From Candidatus Forterrea sp. (GTDB lineage Archaea > Iainarchaeota > Iainarchaeia > Iainarchaeales > JAAZKV01): DNA of 15,766 nt. The stretch covers positions 1-15,766 of the forward strand of contig DYDN01000009.1 of the NCBI GenBank assembly GCA_020717885.1. The letters are read 5' to 3'. Numbering within the stretch: position 1 is the stretch's first letter; each line of letters begins with the position of its first letter. Both the position numbers and the translations under genes were made by a program. This document shows, one piece after another, positions 1 to 7,469 of the stretch. Below the pieces are notes generated by a model. The model did no database searches. It saw only the letters and a program-made list of their open reading frames with translations, and was not told the DNA's origin.

Positions 1-6
1 TACTAG

Positions 7-14
7 TATATAAA
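7..14 (+). promoter_or_regulatory. Candidate archaeal TATA box before the LAGLIDADG gene
   Basis: The octamer tatataaa matches the archaeal TATA consensus. A start of transcription about 26 bases downstream would fall near base 37. The ATG there (35-37) is closed by a stop two codons later, so the gene would need a leader of about 50 bases to reach its GTG at 88. Sequence match only. Confidence 0.4.
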
Positions 15-87
15 AGTTCCTAAATTAAAGAGATATGCTATAAGAATTAATTTTCTAAAATCTTTTAGAGCAATTTATTCCAAACCA

Positions 88-924
88 GTGGTTAACTTTT
101 TACAAACTTTTTACAATTATCAAAAGGTTTGTAAACTTAAATTTCCCCTAACTAAAATTGTTCCCGGGCTTGTTGAGCAAGGGGTTGATTTAAGAAAAGC
201 AATAATAATGCCTCTTCTTCAAAGTGATGGCTCTGGCAAGAAGAAAGATTTTTGGCTGACTGGAAAATGTGTCAGCTTGCACAGTATTTTTGCGGATGCG
301 GTTTTTTACACTTACAAGTTATTACCTTCTGGCTATTTTTTTGACTCAAATGAAAGCGGTTGCTACAAAACTTATTTTATTTCTAAAATTGCTTGCAAAG
401 ATTTGCTTAATTTATGTGGTGCATTTAAATCAGAACCCGCGCATGGTCAATCTAGGGCAGAATTTCTAAAAGAGAAACAACCACACATGAAATATTTGGA
501 GAAATCATCCTTGCTTGAAAAAGAAACCGCTTTGCGAAGTTATGCGTCGGCGGAAGGATATATTGGGCACACTGGAAAGAACCCAAAATTTGAAATCGCC
601 TGCGCAAATCCATCTTTGTGCAAGTATGTGAAGAGATTAGCCGAGGCCGTGGGTATTCCTTTGAGAGTTCAAAAAGCGCATAACACTTGGTCTGGGTTAG
701 GCGCTTTATCTACTGGAAAGGTAAGTTCTATTGAAAAGTTTAAGGCTATTGGAGGGTTTTTTTCCGGAATGAAAATCTCCGGAAGCACAAAATATCTGGA
801 GGGCGCTGAAAAGAATGAGGTATTAGAAATAGTGCTTAAGCACAATAAGGATTTAATTAATAATAAAAAAGAGAAACCAAGCAAACAAGTGATTGGTTTC
901 GTTCAGAAAATTACTTCTTTTTGA
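88..924 (+). CDS. Free-standing LAGLIDADG homing-endonuclease-like protein
   Basis: Two LAGLIDADG-type helices are visible. The first is at residues 35-50 (core LLQSDGSG, acidic D47) and the second at about 147-158 (core SYASAEGYI, acidic E156). Each is followed by a beta-rich stretch, the layout of a single-chain two-domain enzyme. Both acidic residues that bind the catalytic metal in the family are kept, so DNA cleavage is possible. A domesticated DNA-binding role, as in WhiA, is also possible. It is not inside an intein or a recognisable intron. The GTG start at 88 is doubtful: it has no ribosome binding site, and the frame stays open upstream to a stop at 4-6 with protein-like sequence, so the N-terminus may be longer or damaged. 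Its last 14 bases overlap the end of ilvC tail to tail. Family call is fairly sure; start and target are not. Confidence 0.7.
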   Translation: MVNFLQTFYNYQKVCKLKFPLTKIVPGLVEQGVDLRKAIIMPLLQSDGSGKKKDFWLTGKCVSLHSIFADAVFYTYKLLPSGYFFDSNESGCYKTYFISKIACKDLLNLCGAFKSEPAHGQSRAEFLKEKQPHMKYLEKSSLLEKETALRSYASAEGYIGHTGKNPKFEIACANPSLCKYVKRLAEAVGIPLRVQKAHNTWSGLGALSTGKVSSIEKFKAIGGFFSGMKISGSTKYLEGAEKNEVLEIVLKHNKDLINNKKEKPSKQVIGFVQKITSF

Positions 925-1894
925 ACAGGGCCCTTATTTCTCTGCCGATGACTTCCATTGGGTGGTTCTTCTCTTCTTCTCTCATTCTGTTCAAGTTTGG
1001 ACAGCCTGCTTTGTATTCAGCAATCCATTCATCCGCAAATTTGCCCGACTCAATATCTTTGAGCATTTGTTTCATATTTTCTCGGGTTTGCTCAGTAATT
1101 ATTAGCTTCCCTCTTGTCCTTGAACCATATTCTGCAGTGTTACTAATAACATCATGCATATATGTCATCCCCCCTTCATAAACAAGGTCAACGATGAGTT
1201 TCATTTCGTGGAGGCACTCAAAATAAGCCATTTCTGGAGGATAGCCCGCGTTAGTTAGTGTCTCAAATCCTGCTTTGATTAGTTCAGATAATCCTCCGCA
1301 AAGAACTGCTTGTTCTCCAAACAAATCCTCAAATACTTCCTGCTGGAAAGTGCATTCAATTACTCCTGCTCGAGTAAATCCGCACGCTTTTGCCATTGCA
1401 AGTCCTCTTTCTTTTGCTTTGCCGCTTGAGTTTTGATAAATTGCAAGTAGTCCAGGAACACCAAAGCCTTCAAGGTATCTTTTTCTTTCCTCAGTTCCTG
1501 GGGATTTTGGCGCAACCATTAATACATCAATATCAGCCGGGGGAGTTATTTTTTTGAAAGAAATATTGAATCCGTGGGAGAATGATAACGTTTTTCCTTT
1601 CTTCATGTACGGAGCAATATCTTTTGCATAAACCTCTCCCTGTACCTCATCCGGAATTAGTATGTGTACAATATCCGCTTTTTGTGCGGCTTCGCTTATG
1701 GATAAAACAGTAAGCCCTTCTTTTTTCGCTTCTTTAGCAGAGTCTCCGTCAAGTCTCAGTCCCATGACAACATTGACCCCCGAATCGCGCATGCATAATG
1801 CTTGTGCTCTTCCTTGGGCACCAAATCCAATCACGGCAACTGTGAGTCCTTTTAGTGCATCAAGAATTGCATCCTTGTCTGTGTATACTTTCAT
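911..1894 (-). CDS. ilvC: Ketol-acid reductoisomerase (class I)
   Basis: Converts acetolactate to 2,3-dihydroxyisovalerate (or acetohydroxybutyrate to the isoleucine intermediate) with NAD(P)H and Mg2+. At 327 residues it has the normal class I length. The Rossmann motif GFGAQG is at 23-28, the catalytic His at 107 (SHGFN), and the metal ligands are D190 and E194 (DLFGEQAVLCGG), E226 and E230. The cofactor loop after beta-2 reads GLRLDGDSAKEA: the phosphate-binding serine pattern of NADPH enzymes is only partly kept and two aspartates are present, so use of NADH is possible. It is the last gene of the leu-ilv operon, 28 bases after ilvN. The ATG start is supported by a strong AAGGAGGAA ribosome binding site. 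Its end overlaps the convergent LAGLIDADG gene by 14 bases. Confidence 0.96.
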   Translation of the reverse strand: MKVYTDKDAILDALKGLTVAVIGFGAQGRAQALCMRDSGVNVVMGLRLDGDSAKEAKKEGLTVLSISEAAQKADIVHILIPDEVQGEVYAKDIAPYMKKGKTLSFSHGFNISFKKITPPADIDVLMVAPKSPGTEERKRYLEGFGVPGLLAIYQNSSGKAKERGLAMAKACGFTRAGVIECTFQQEVFEDLFGEQAVLCGGLSELIKAGFETLTNAGYPPEMAYFECLHEMKLIVDLVYEGGMTYMHDVISNTAEYGSRTRGKLIITEQTRENMKQMLKDIESGKFADEWIAEYKAGCPNLNRMREEEKNHPMEVIGREIRALFKKK

Positions 1895-1922
1895 CCAAAA
1901 TTCCTCCTTAACTAACTAAATG

Positions 1923-2441
1923 TCATTTTCTTAGCATTGCGTTAATGCCTGTTCTGCTTAATTCTTTTATTCCAAAAGGCTTTAATGCCTCAACTAAATC
2001 ATCAATTTTAGCGGGGTCCGCAGCAATCTCAATCAAAATACTATTTGCGTTTGCCTCAAGCACATTTCCTTTATTCAATTGGGCAAAAGTAAGTATATCC
2101 TGTCTTGTCTGTGGAGTGGAGTTTACTTTCACAAGGCAGTGTTCTCTAATAACGCTCCCGCTTGAGAGTTCAATTACTTTAAGCACCTCAATTATTTTGT
2201 AAACCTGTTTCTCAAGCTGCTCAAGTGTCTTATCATCCCCGCGCAAGCTGATTACAATATGTGAAACACCGGGCTTTGCTGTGCTTCCGACAATAATTGT
2301 ATCAATATTAAATCCTCTGCGCAAGAATAATCCGGTTAAGCGCCCAAGTACACCAGGGTGGTCTTCAACAAGAAGCCCGATTATGTGCTTCTTCATTTCA
2401 CCCGAACCATTACCATTTCCGTTGCCATTCCCATTACCCAT
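1923..2441 (-). CDS. ilvN: Acetolactate synthase small (regulatory) subunit
   Basis: Regulatory partner of IlvB. An N-terminal ACT domain (motif HPGVLGRLTGLFLRRGFNID) normally binds valine for feedback inhibition, and a C-terminal domain activates the catalytic subunit. The start at 2441 is chosen because GGTGA lies exactly five bases before this ATG; an ATG at 2453 in the same frame has no such site. Before the ACT domain is an unusual tail of alternating Gly and Asn (about five GN pairs, then GSG). The codons of the repeat vary (GGT, GGG, GGC, GGA; AAT, AAC), so it is not a fresh slippage product. A third ATG at 2396 would skip the tail, but its SD-like bases are too close. The gene follows ilvB after about 50 bases. 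Confidence 0.93.
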   Translation of the reverse strand: MGNGNGNGNGNGSGEMKKHIIGLLVEDHPGVLGRLTGLFLRRGFNIDTIIVGSTAKPGVSHIVISLRGDDKTLEQLEKQVYKIIEVLKVIELSSGSVIREHCLVKVNSTPQTRQDILTFAQLNKGNVLEANANSILIEIAADPAKIDDLVEALKPFGIKELSRTGINAMLRK

Positions 2442-2491
2442 ATTCTTCACCATTCATTTTCAAATAATTTTCTTTCACAAATTCCCTCATC

Positions 2492-4192
2492 TCAAATTAA
2501 TTTTCCCTTCGCATCAATGCATCCGCCAAACATATCCGTGTGCGTGGTTCCTGACGCAAACATTGGGAGAATATTTGATTCTTCTCTTACAAGAATATCA
2601 AGGAGCACGGCTTCATCATGCTTAATTGCTTCCTTTAGTGACTTATTTATCTCGCTCTCGCGATCAACCGTGAGTCCCTTTAATCCATAAGCATCCGCAA
2701 CTCTTGCAAAGTTTGGTGTTCGGTTCAAGCGAACTCCTGAGTAGCGCTTATTGTGGAATAATTCTTGCCACTGGCGAACCATCCCCAAATAGGAGTTATT
2801 AAAAATAATTGGAATTGTTTTGATGTGCTCTTCTTTGCATGTTGCAAGTTCTTGCATTACCATTGCAAAGCTCCCGTCCCCATCAACATCAAATACCTCT
2901 GAATTCGGTTTTGCCACCTTTGCTCCAATTGCCGCTGGAAAACCAAACCCCATGGTTCCCGCGCCCCCGCTTGAAATAAAAGTTCTTGGGAGAGAACGCT
3001 TAAGGAAATGTGCCGCAAACATTTGGTGCTGTCCTGTTCCAGCAGTAACAATATCATGCGGAGCAAGCACCTTATTTAATTCGTGAATTATTTTTCTTGG
3101 ATCAATTGGATTATTTGAAATATCAAACCCGCAATCACATTCTTTAATAAATTTCTCCATTTTTTTGCTCCACTCACTCTTCCCTTTCTTTGCGTGCGCT
3201 TTGAGTGCATCAAGAAGCTCTGTTAGAATTTGTTTTGCATCCCCTACAATCGGCAAATCCGCCCGCACGTTTTTTTCAATTTCCGCAGAATCAATATCAA
3301 TATGAATTATTTTTGCTTCAGGAGCAAATGTTTTTACATCTCCAGTAATTCTATCGCTAAAGCGGCAACCAATAGCAACAATAATATCCGCGTTTCCAAC
3401 AGCATAATTCGCGGTCTTTCTTCCGTGCATTCCAACTACTCCGAGGTATAGTGGATGAGTTTCTTCAATACAACTTTTTCCCATAAAAGTACTTGTAATT
3501 GGAATGTTAAATCCTTCAACTATTCTTAGGAGCTCATGATTTGCATTACTAATTATTATTCCGCCACCCGCAATTATCACAGGGCGCTCTGCATCAAGAA
3601 TCATTTTTGCTGCGCGTTTGATTTGCTCAGGGTGTCCCTTACGAACCGGAGCAAATCCCCCGAGTTTTTGTGTAGGTTTTTCGTTTGTGACTTGATTCAT
3701 TTGAACGTCTTTAGGAATATCAATAAAAACAGGCCCTGGTCTTCCGTTCAGCGCAATTGTAAATGCATTATTTATTGTCGAAGTAATATTATTTGCACTC
3801 CTGATTTGGAAATTATGTTTTGTAATTGGAAGAGTGACACCAATCATATCAGTTTCCTGAAAAGCATCATTACCAAGGAGGGTAGTTGGGACGTTTCCTG
3901 CGAGCGCGATTAATGGACTAGAATCCATGTACGCTGTCATAATTCCAGTAACAAGATTAGTTGCCCCGGGACCGCTAGTTGCAAGGCAAACACCCGCTCC
4001 CCCGCTAGCTCTCGCATAACCATCGGCAGCGTGTGCTGCGCACTGTTCATGCCTTACAAGTATGTGCCTCAAGTTTTTCTCATAATTAAGTAGTTCATCA
4101 AAAATAGGGATGACTGTCCCTCCAGGGAAACCAAACATGTGCTTTGTTTTATTCGCGATAAGCGCATTTAGTATGCTTTCTGTTCCCTTCAT
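2492..4192 (-). CDS. ilvB: Acetolactate synthase large (catalytic) subunit
   Basis: ThDP- and FAD-dependent condensation of two pyruvates to acetolactate, the first step to valine and leucine. About 566 residues, normal for the family. Visible features counted from the ATG at 4192: the ThDP-activating glutamate near residue 49 (VRHEQCAAHAADGYARASGG), the central domain, the AHAS-typical QHQM near 389, the Mg/ThDP motif GDGS near 438 ending in NNS near 465, then MVRQWQE, which is typical of acetolactate synthases rather than pyruvate oxidases. A GTG at 4201 overlaps the leuD stop codon as GTGA, but GTGA with five bases before the ATG at 4192 repeats the spacing seen at other genes of the operon, so the ATG is preferred. 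Tight coupling to leuD upstream; ilvN follows. Confidence 0.96.
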   Translation of the reverse strand: MKGTESILNALIANKTKHMFGFPGGTVIPIFDELLNYEKNLRHILVRHEQCAAHAADGYARASGGAGVCLATSGPGATNLVTGIMTAYMDSSPLIALAGNVPTTLLGNDAFQETDMIGVTLPITKHNFQIRSANNITSTINNAFTIALNGRPGPVFIDIPKDVQMNQVTNEKPTQKLGGFAPVRKGHPEQIKRAAKMILDAERPVIIAGGGIIISNANHELLRIVEGFNIPITSTFMGKSCIEETHPLYLGVVGMHGRKTANYAVGNADIIVAIGCRFSDRITGDVKTFAPEAKIIHIDIDSAEIEKNVRADLPIVGDAKQILTELLDALKAHAKKGKSEWSKKMEKFIKECDCGFDISNNPIDPRKIIHELNKVLAPHDIVTAGTGQHQMFAAHFLKRSLPRTFISSGGAGTMGFGFPAAIGAKVAKPNSEVFDVDGDGSFAMVMQELATCKEEHIKTIPIIFNNSYLGMVRQWQELFHNKRYSGVRLNRTPNFARVADAYGLKGLTVDRESEINKSLKEAIKHDEAVLLDILVREESNILPMFASGTTHTDMFGGCIDAKGKLI

Positions 4193-4197
4193 AAAAA

Positions 4198-4818
4198 TCA
4201 CTCAAACCTCAAATATGGAAGAGTTTCCTTAACTTTTTTGATTCCCTCTTTGTTCTGCTGAAGAATTGTAAGAGCATCCCACGTTCCGTTTAAGAAAGCC
4301 CTTCTTCGCCCCTCAAGAATTTCAATTGGAGCTTCAATGCTTTTGTACTTAACTTTCTTCTCCACAAGATCAACAACAATTTTCTCTGAAGGATTATTAT
4401 TAATGAATTCAATAAGAGAAGCAATTTCTTTTGCAGTGGCAGTTACACCAACAATTCCAAGCGAAGCGCAGTTGCCCGCAAATATTTCAGCAAAACTCTC
4501 GGCAATTATTGCGCGTACGCCATAGCGGTAGAGCGCCTGCGGAGCATGCTCTCTTGAGGAACCGCAGCCATAATTTACACCCGCAACAAGAATCGAGCCC
4601 CCGCGGAATTTTTTATCATTAAATGGGTGCATTGGGATTTCTTTTCCATCCTTAAATCTCTCATCACAGTAAGCATACTTCCCCATATTCGCAAAAGTAA
4701 TTTCCTTCATGAATCTTGCAGGAATTATATCATCAGTATTCTGGTCATTTGCCGGTTTTGGAATTGCGGTGCCAGAAACGCTTGAAATAATATTTTCTTT
4801 GATAACAAATTCAGCCAT
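4198..4818 (-). CDS. leuD: 3-isopropylmalate dehydratase small subunit (bacterial type)
   Basis: Small subunit of isopropylmalate isomerase, forming the swivel domain that closes on LeuC. The signature YGCGSSREHAPQAL with the substrate-binding SSR is present, as are NTDDIIPARF near the N-terminus and GNCASLGI. With about 206 residues it matches bacterial LeuD (around 200) and is longer than the usual archaeal type (about 160-170). The start at 4818 is chosen because GGTGA lies five bases before this ATG; the alternative ATG at 4830 lacks a site. It sits 35 bases after leuC and overlaps the possible GTG start of ilvB. Confidence 0.94.
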   Translation of the reverse strand: MAEFVIKENIISSVSGTAIPKPANDQNTDDIIPARFMKEITFANMGKYAYCDERFKDGKEIPMHPFNDKKFRGGSILVAGVNYGCGSSREHAPQALYRYGVRAIIAESFAEIFAGNCASLGIVGVTATAKEIASLIEFINNNPSEKIVVDLVEKKVKYKSIEAPIEILEGRRRAFLNGTWDALTILQQNKEGIKKVKETLPYLRFE

Positions 4819-4853
4819 ATAATTCACCATTTAATCTTCAAAAACCATTTTCA

Positions 4854-6248
4854 TTAAAGATATTTCCTCGGGTCAGCAAACATGCCTTCAACCGCGGTCG
4901 CTGCTGCGGTGTATGGACTCACTAAGTGAGTTCTTCCCGTAGGCGAACCCTGTCTTCCCTTAAAATTTCTATTTGAAGTAGAAGCGCTTCTTTGATTTCC
5001 AATAAGTTTATCAGGATTCATCGCAAGACACATAGAACAGCCAGGGAGTCTCCACTCGCACCCCGCATCCTTGAATATTTTATCAAACCCGAGTTTCTCT
5101 GCTCCCATTTTTACTTCCGCAGAACCCGCAACCACGAGTGTTCTTACTTTCACTTTTTTTCCTTTAATTATTTCTGCCGCCTGCATAAGGTCAGAGAGTC
5201 TTCCGTTAGTGCATGACCCAATGAAAACAACATCAACTTTTGTTCCAATTAATGATTGGTTGCCAGTGATACCCATGTAATTAAACGCGTCAAGCGCCTC
5301 TTCTTTTGCCTTGCCACTAAAAGAATCAAGCGCAGGAACTTTTTCTGATACAGTTATCCCTTGCTCAGGATTTACCCCCCAAGTAATTATTGGTTCGAGT
5401 TTTGAAACATTAATCTCAACCACATCATCATACTCCGCGTCGCTTGCAGAAGCAACAGAAGCCCAATAATTCACAGCTCTATCGAAATCTTTTTTTGGAG
5501 CGGAAGGTTTTCCTTTCAAGTAATTAAAAGTAGTGTTATCAGGGTTAACATATCCCGAGCGCGCTCCGCCCTCAACCGCAAGATTACAAAGAGTCATTCG
5601 CTCATCCATACTCATAGCATCAACTACTTCTCCGCCGAATTCGTAAGCATAGCCAACCCCGCCATTTACTTTAAGTGTTCGTATAATGTGCAGCGCAACA
5701 TCTTTTGCGGTAACCCCTTTGCCTATTTTTCCCGTAATATTAATTCTTCTGACTTTAAGTTTCTCCATTGCCATTGTTTGTGTTGCAAGAACATGCGAAA
5801 CTTGGGTTGTTCCAATTCCAAACGCAAGCGCGCCAAATGCCCCATAAGTGCAAGTGTGGGAATCCCCGCACACAGCAAGCTGTCCTGGCCAAATTATTCC
5901 TTGTTCAGGGAAAGTGACATGACAAACCCCTTGCTTATCTGAATTAAGCGCGAAATAATTTAGATTAAATTCTTTCACATTCTTTTCAAGTTCCGCCGTC
6001 ATTATTTCTGCCTGCGAATCTTTGAATGGGCGAGAACGGTCGATGGTTGGAACAACATGGTCCGCAACTGCTGTTGCTAATTTTGGGTTTGGAGAAGAGA
6101 GTTTTCTATCACGAAGCATCTCAAATGCCTGGGGAGAAGTAACTTCATGCATTAAGTGCCTTCCGACAAAGATTTGTGTTTGCCCGGTTGGGAGTATTCC
6201 AACAGTATGCGCACTCCAAACTTTATCATACAAAGTGTTTTTTGACAT
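4854..6248 (-). CDS. leuC: 3-isopropylmalate dehydratase large subunit (bacterial type)
   Basis: Aconitase-family subunit that carries the [4Fe-4S] cluster and isomerises 2- to 3-isopropylmalate. The cluster cysteines are C346 (GSCTNGR), C404 and C407 (GCSMCLAMN). CGDSHTCTYGAFGALAFGIG and the C-terminal ASTSNRNFKGRQG, THLVSP are all present. The length (464) and the opening SKNTLYDKVW follow bacterial enzymes such as E. coli LeuC (AKTLYEKLF) closely; the common archaeal type is around 420 residues and differs. The start at 6248 is chosen from that alignment and from GGGGAT just before it; an in-frame ATG at 6272 would add eight residues. It follows leuB within the operon. Confidence 0.95.
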   Translation of the reverse strand: MSKNTLYDKVWSAHTVGILPTGQTQIFVGRHLMHEVTSPQAFEMLRDRKLSSPNPKLATAVADHVVPTIDRSRPFKDSQAEIMTAELEKNVKEFNLNYFALNSDKQGVCHVTFPEQGIIWPGQLAVCGDSHTCTYGAFGALAFGIGTTQVSHVLATQTMAMEKLKVRRINITGKIGKGVTAKDVALHIIRTLKVNGGVGYAYEFGGEVVDAMSMDERMTLCNLAVEGGARSGYVNPDNTTFNYLKGKPSAPKKDFDRAVNYWASVASASDAEYDDVVEINVSKLEPIITWGVNPEQGITVSEKVPALDSFSGKAKEEALDAFNYMGITGNQSLIGTKVDVVFIGSCTNGRLSDLMQAAEIIKGKKVKVRTLVVAGSAEVKMGAEKLGFDKIFKDAGCEWRLPGCSMCLAMNPDKLIGNQRSASTSNRNFKGRQGSPTGRTHLVSPYTAAATAVEGMFADPRKYL

Positions 6249-6292
6249 GAAATCCCCAAAAATCCATTTCATACATATTTAATTTTGTTTTT

Positions 6293-7411
6293 TTACTTCC
6301 TCTCCTTTACAAATTTTATTGCATCATTAACAAGCTCATCAAGTTTCTTTGTTTTGTACTGGCTCCCGCGAATATTATTTAGTGCCGCTTCTTTTAGCGC
6401 ACTTGCCGCAGTGCTTTCGCCCATCTCCTCAAGCATCATTGCGTAGGAGAGGAAAGCCGCTTCGGGCTTCATTTCCTGCACTTTTTCCTTAACAAATGTC
6501 CCTGGAACATATTCTCCATTCGCAGTAGTCTCATACCATTTGTCAGGAGCGGTTCCGTGGATTGGCTCAAACATTGAGGGAAAATTTTTTGTAGGGTTAA
6601 TGTTCCCGCTTACTGCAGAACCAATTCCGCCCTGAATTACTGCGCCCGCATCAGTAGCAATATCACCGAACATGTTTTCAGTAATCACAACATCAAATTG
6701 TTCCGGTTTTAGAATCATTTGCATAAGGAAATTATCGATGTGCATATACCTTGCCTCAATATCCGTACGCTTTTTGTACTCCTCAAATACTCTCTGCCAA
6801 GGAGAAGCTGCATAGGTTAATACATTTGTTTTGAAAACAAAGTGAAGTATTGGTTTTGCGCCCTTTTTTCGTAATCTTGCTCTCTCAACCGCGTACTCTG
6901 CAAGGCGCTTAACTCCTTTGTAAGTACACTTCATTATTTGGTATCCCGCTTCATCTTCAGTTCCTTTTTTCTCAATCCAACCCGCATCAACATAAAGTCC
7001 TTCTGAGTTCTCCCTACAAATCTCAAAATTAATGTCTTTACTTGTTTTTCCAATAATTATACTTGGAACTCCTTCTGGGAGTACAACTGGGCGAAGATTA
7101 ACATATTGGTCAAACGCCTGCCTAAGTTTTAATAATATTCCAACTTCAAGTATTCCTGGTTTGATTTTAGTTGGGTCCCCAATTGCGCCAAGGTAAATTT
7201 GGTCGAATTGTTTTAACTTTGAAAGTTCTTCTTCCCCAAGCTCCTTAATATTTTTTGCTAGGAAGTAATCGGCATTATAATCAAAGCGTGTGTGCTTAAT
7301 GGGGTTTTTTAGTAAGTGTCCCATTTCCCCGACAACTTTTACAGTTGCCTCGGTAACGGTAATCCCGTTTAAGTCCCCGGGAATTAATGCCACCCTATGC
7401 TCAGCATCCAT
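6293..7411 (-). CDS. leuB: 3-isopropylmalate dehydrogenase
   Basis: NAD-dependent oxidative decarboxylation of 3-isopropylmalate to 2-ketoisocaproate, the third leucine-specific step. Family motifs: LGAIGDP, the long loop LLKLRQAFDQYVNLRP, CRENSEGLY, the catalytic-lysine segment KTNVLTYA, the metal aspartates in ENMFGDIATD, and SGNINPTKNFPSMFEPIHGTAPD. These resemble the actinobacterial LeuB subgroup (for example M. tuberculosis) more than the classical E. coli/Thermus one. The usually invariant N-terminal GDGIGPE is replaced by GDLNGIT, which is odd. The ATG at 7411 is chosen because AGGTGA lies five bases upstream; a GTG at 7420 overlaps that site. Operon context (leuA before, leuC after) decides against tartrate or homoisocitrate dehydrogenase. 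Confidence 0.93.
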   Translation of the reverse strand: MDAEHRVALIPGDLNGITVTEATVKVVGEMGHLLKNPIKHTRFDYNADYFLAKNIKELGEEELSKLKQFDQIYLGAIGDPTKIKPGILEVGILLKLRQAFDQYVNLRPVVLPEGVPSIIIGKTSKDINFEICRENSEGLYVDAGWIEKKGTEDEAGYQIMKCTYKGVKRLAEYAVERARLRKKGAKPILHFVFKTNVLTYAASPWQRVFEEYKKRTDIEARYMHIDNFLMQMILKPEQFDVVITENMFGDIATDAGAVIQGGIGSAVSGNINPTKNFPSMFEPIHGTAPDKWYETTANGEYVPGTFVKEKVQEMKPEAAFLSYAMMLEEMGESTAASALKEAALNNIRGSQYKTKKLDELVNDAIKFVKERK

Positions 7412-7469
7412 AAGACTCACCTAAAAAAATCCCTGTGAAGTGTGTATAAATCTAGCGCCTGCGTATTTT

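Noticed and set aside
6293..7411. Tartrate dehydrogenase for the isopropylmalate dehydrogenase gene
   Set aside because: The loop before NLRP resembles tartrate dehydrogenase, but the actinobacterial LeuB motifs and the position between leuA and leuC decide for LeuB.
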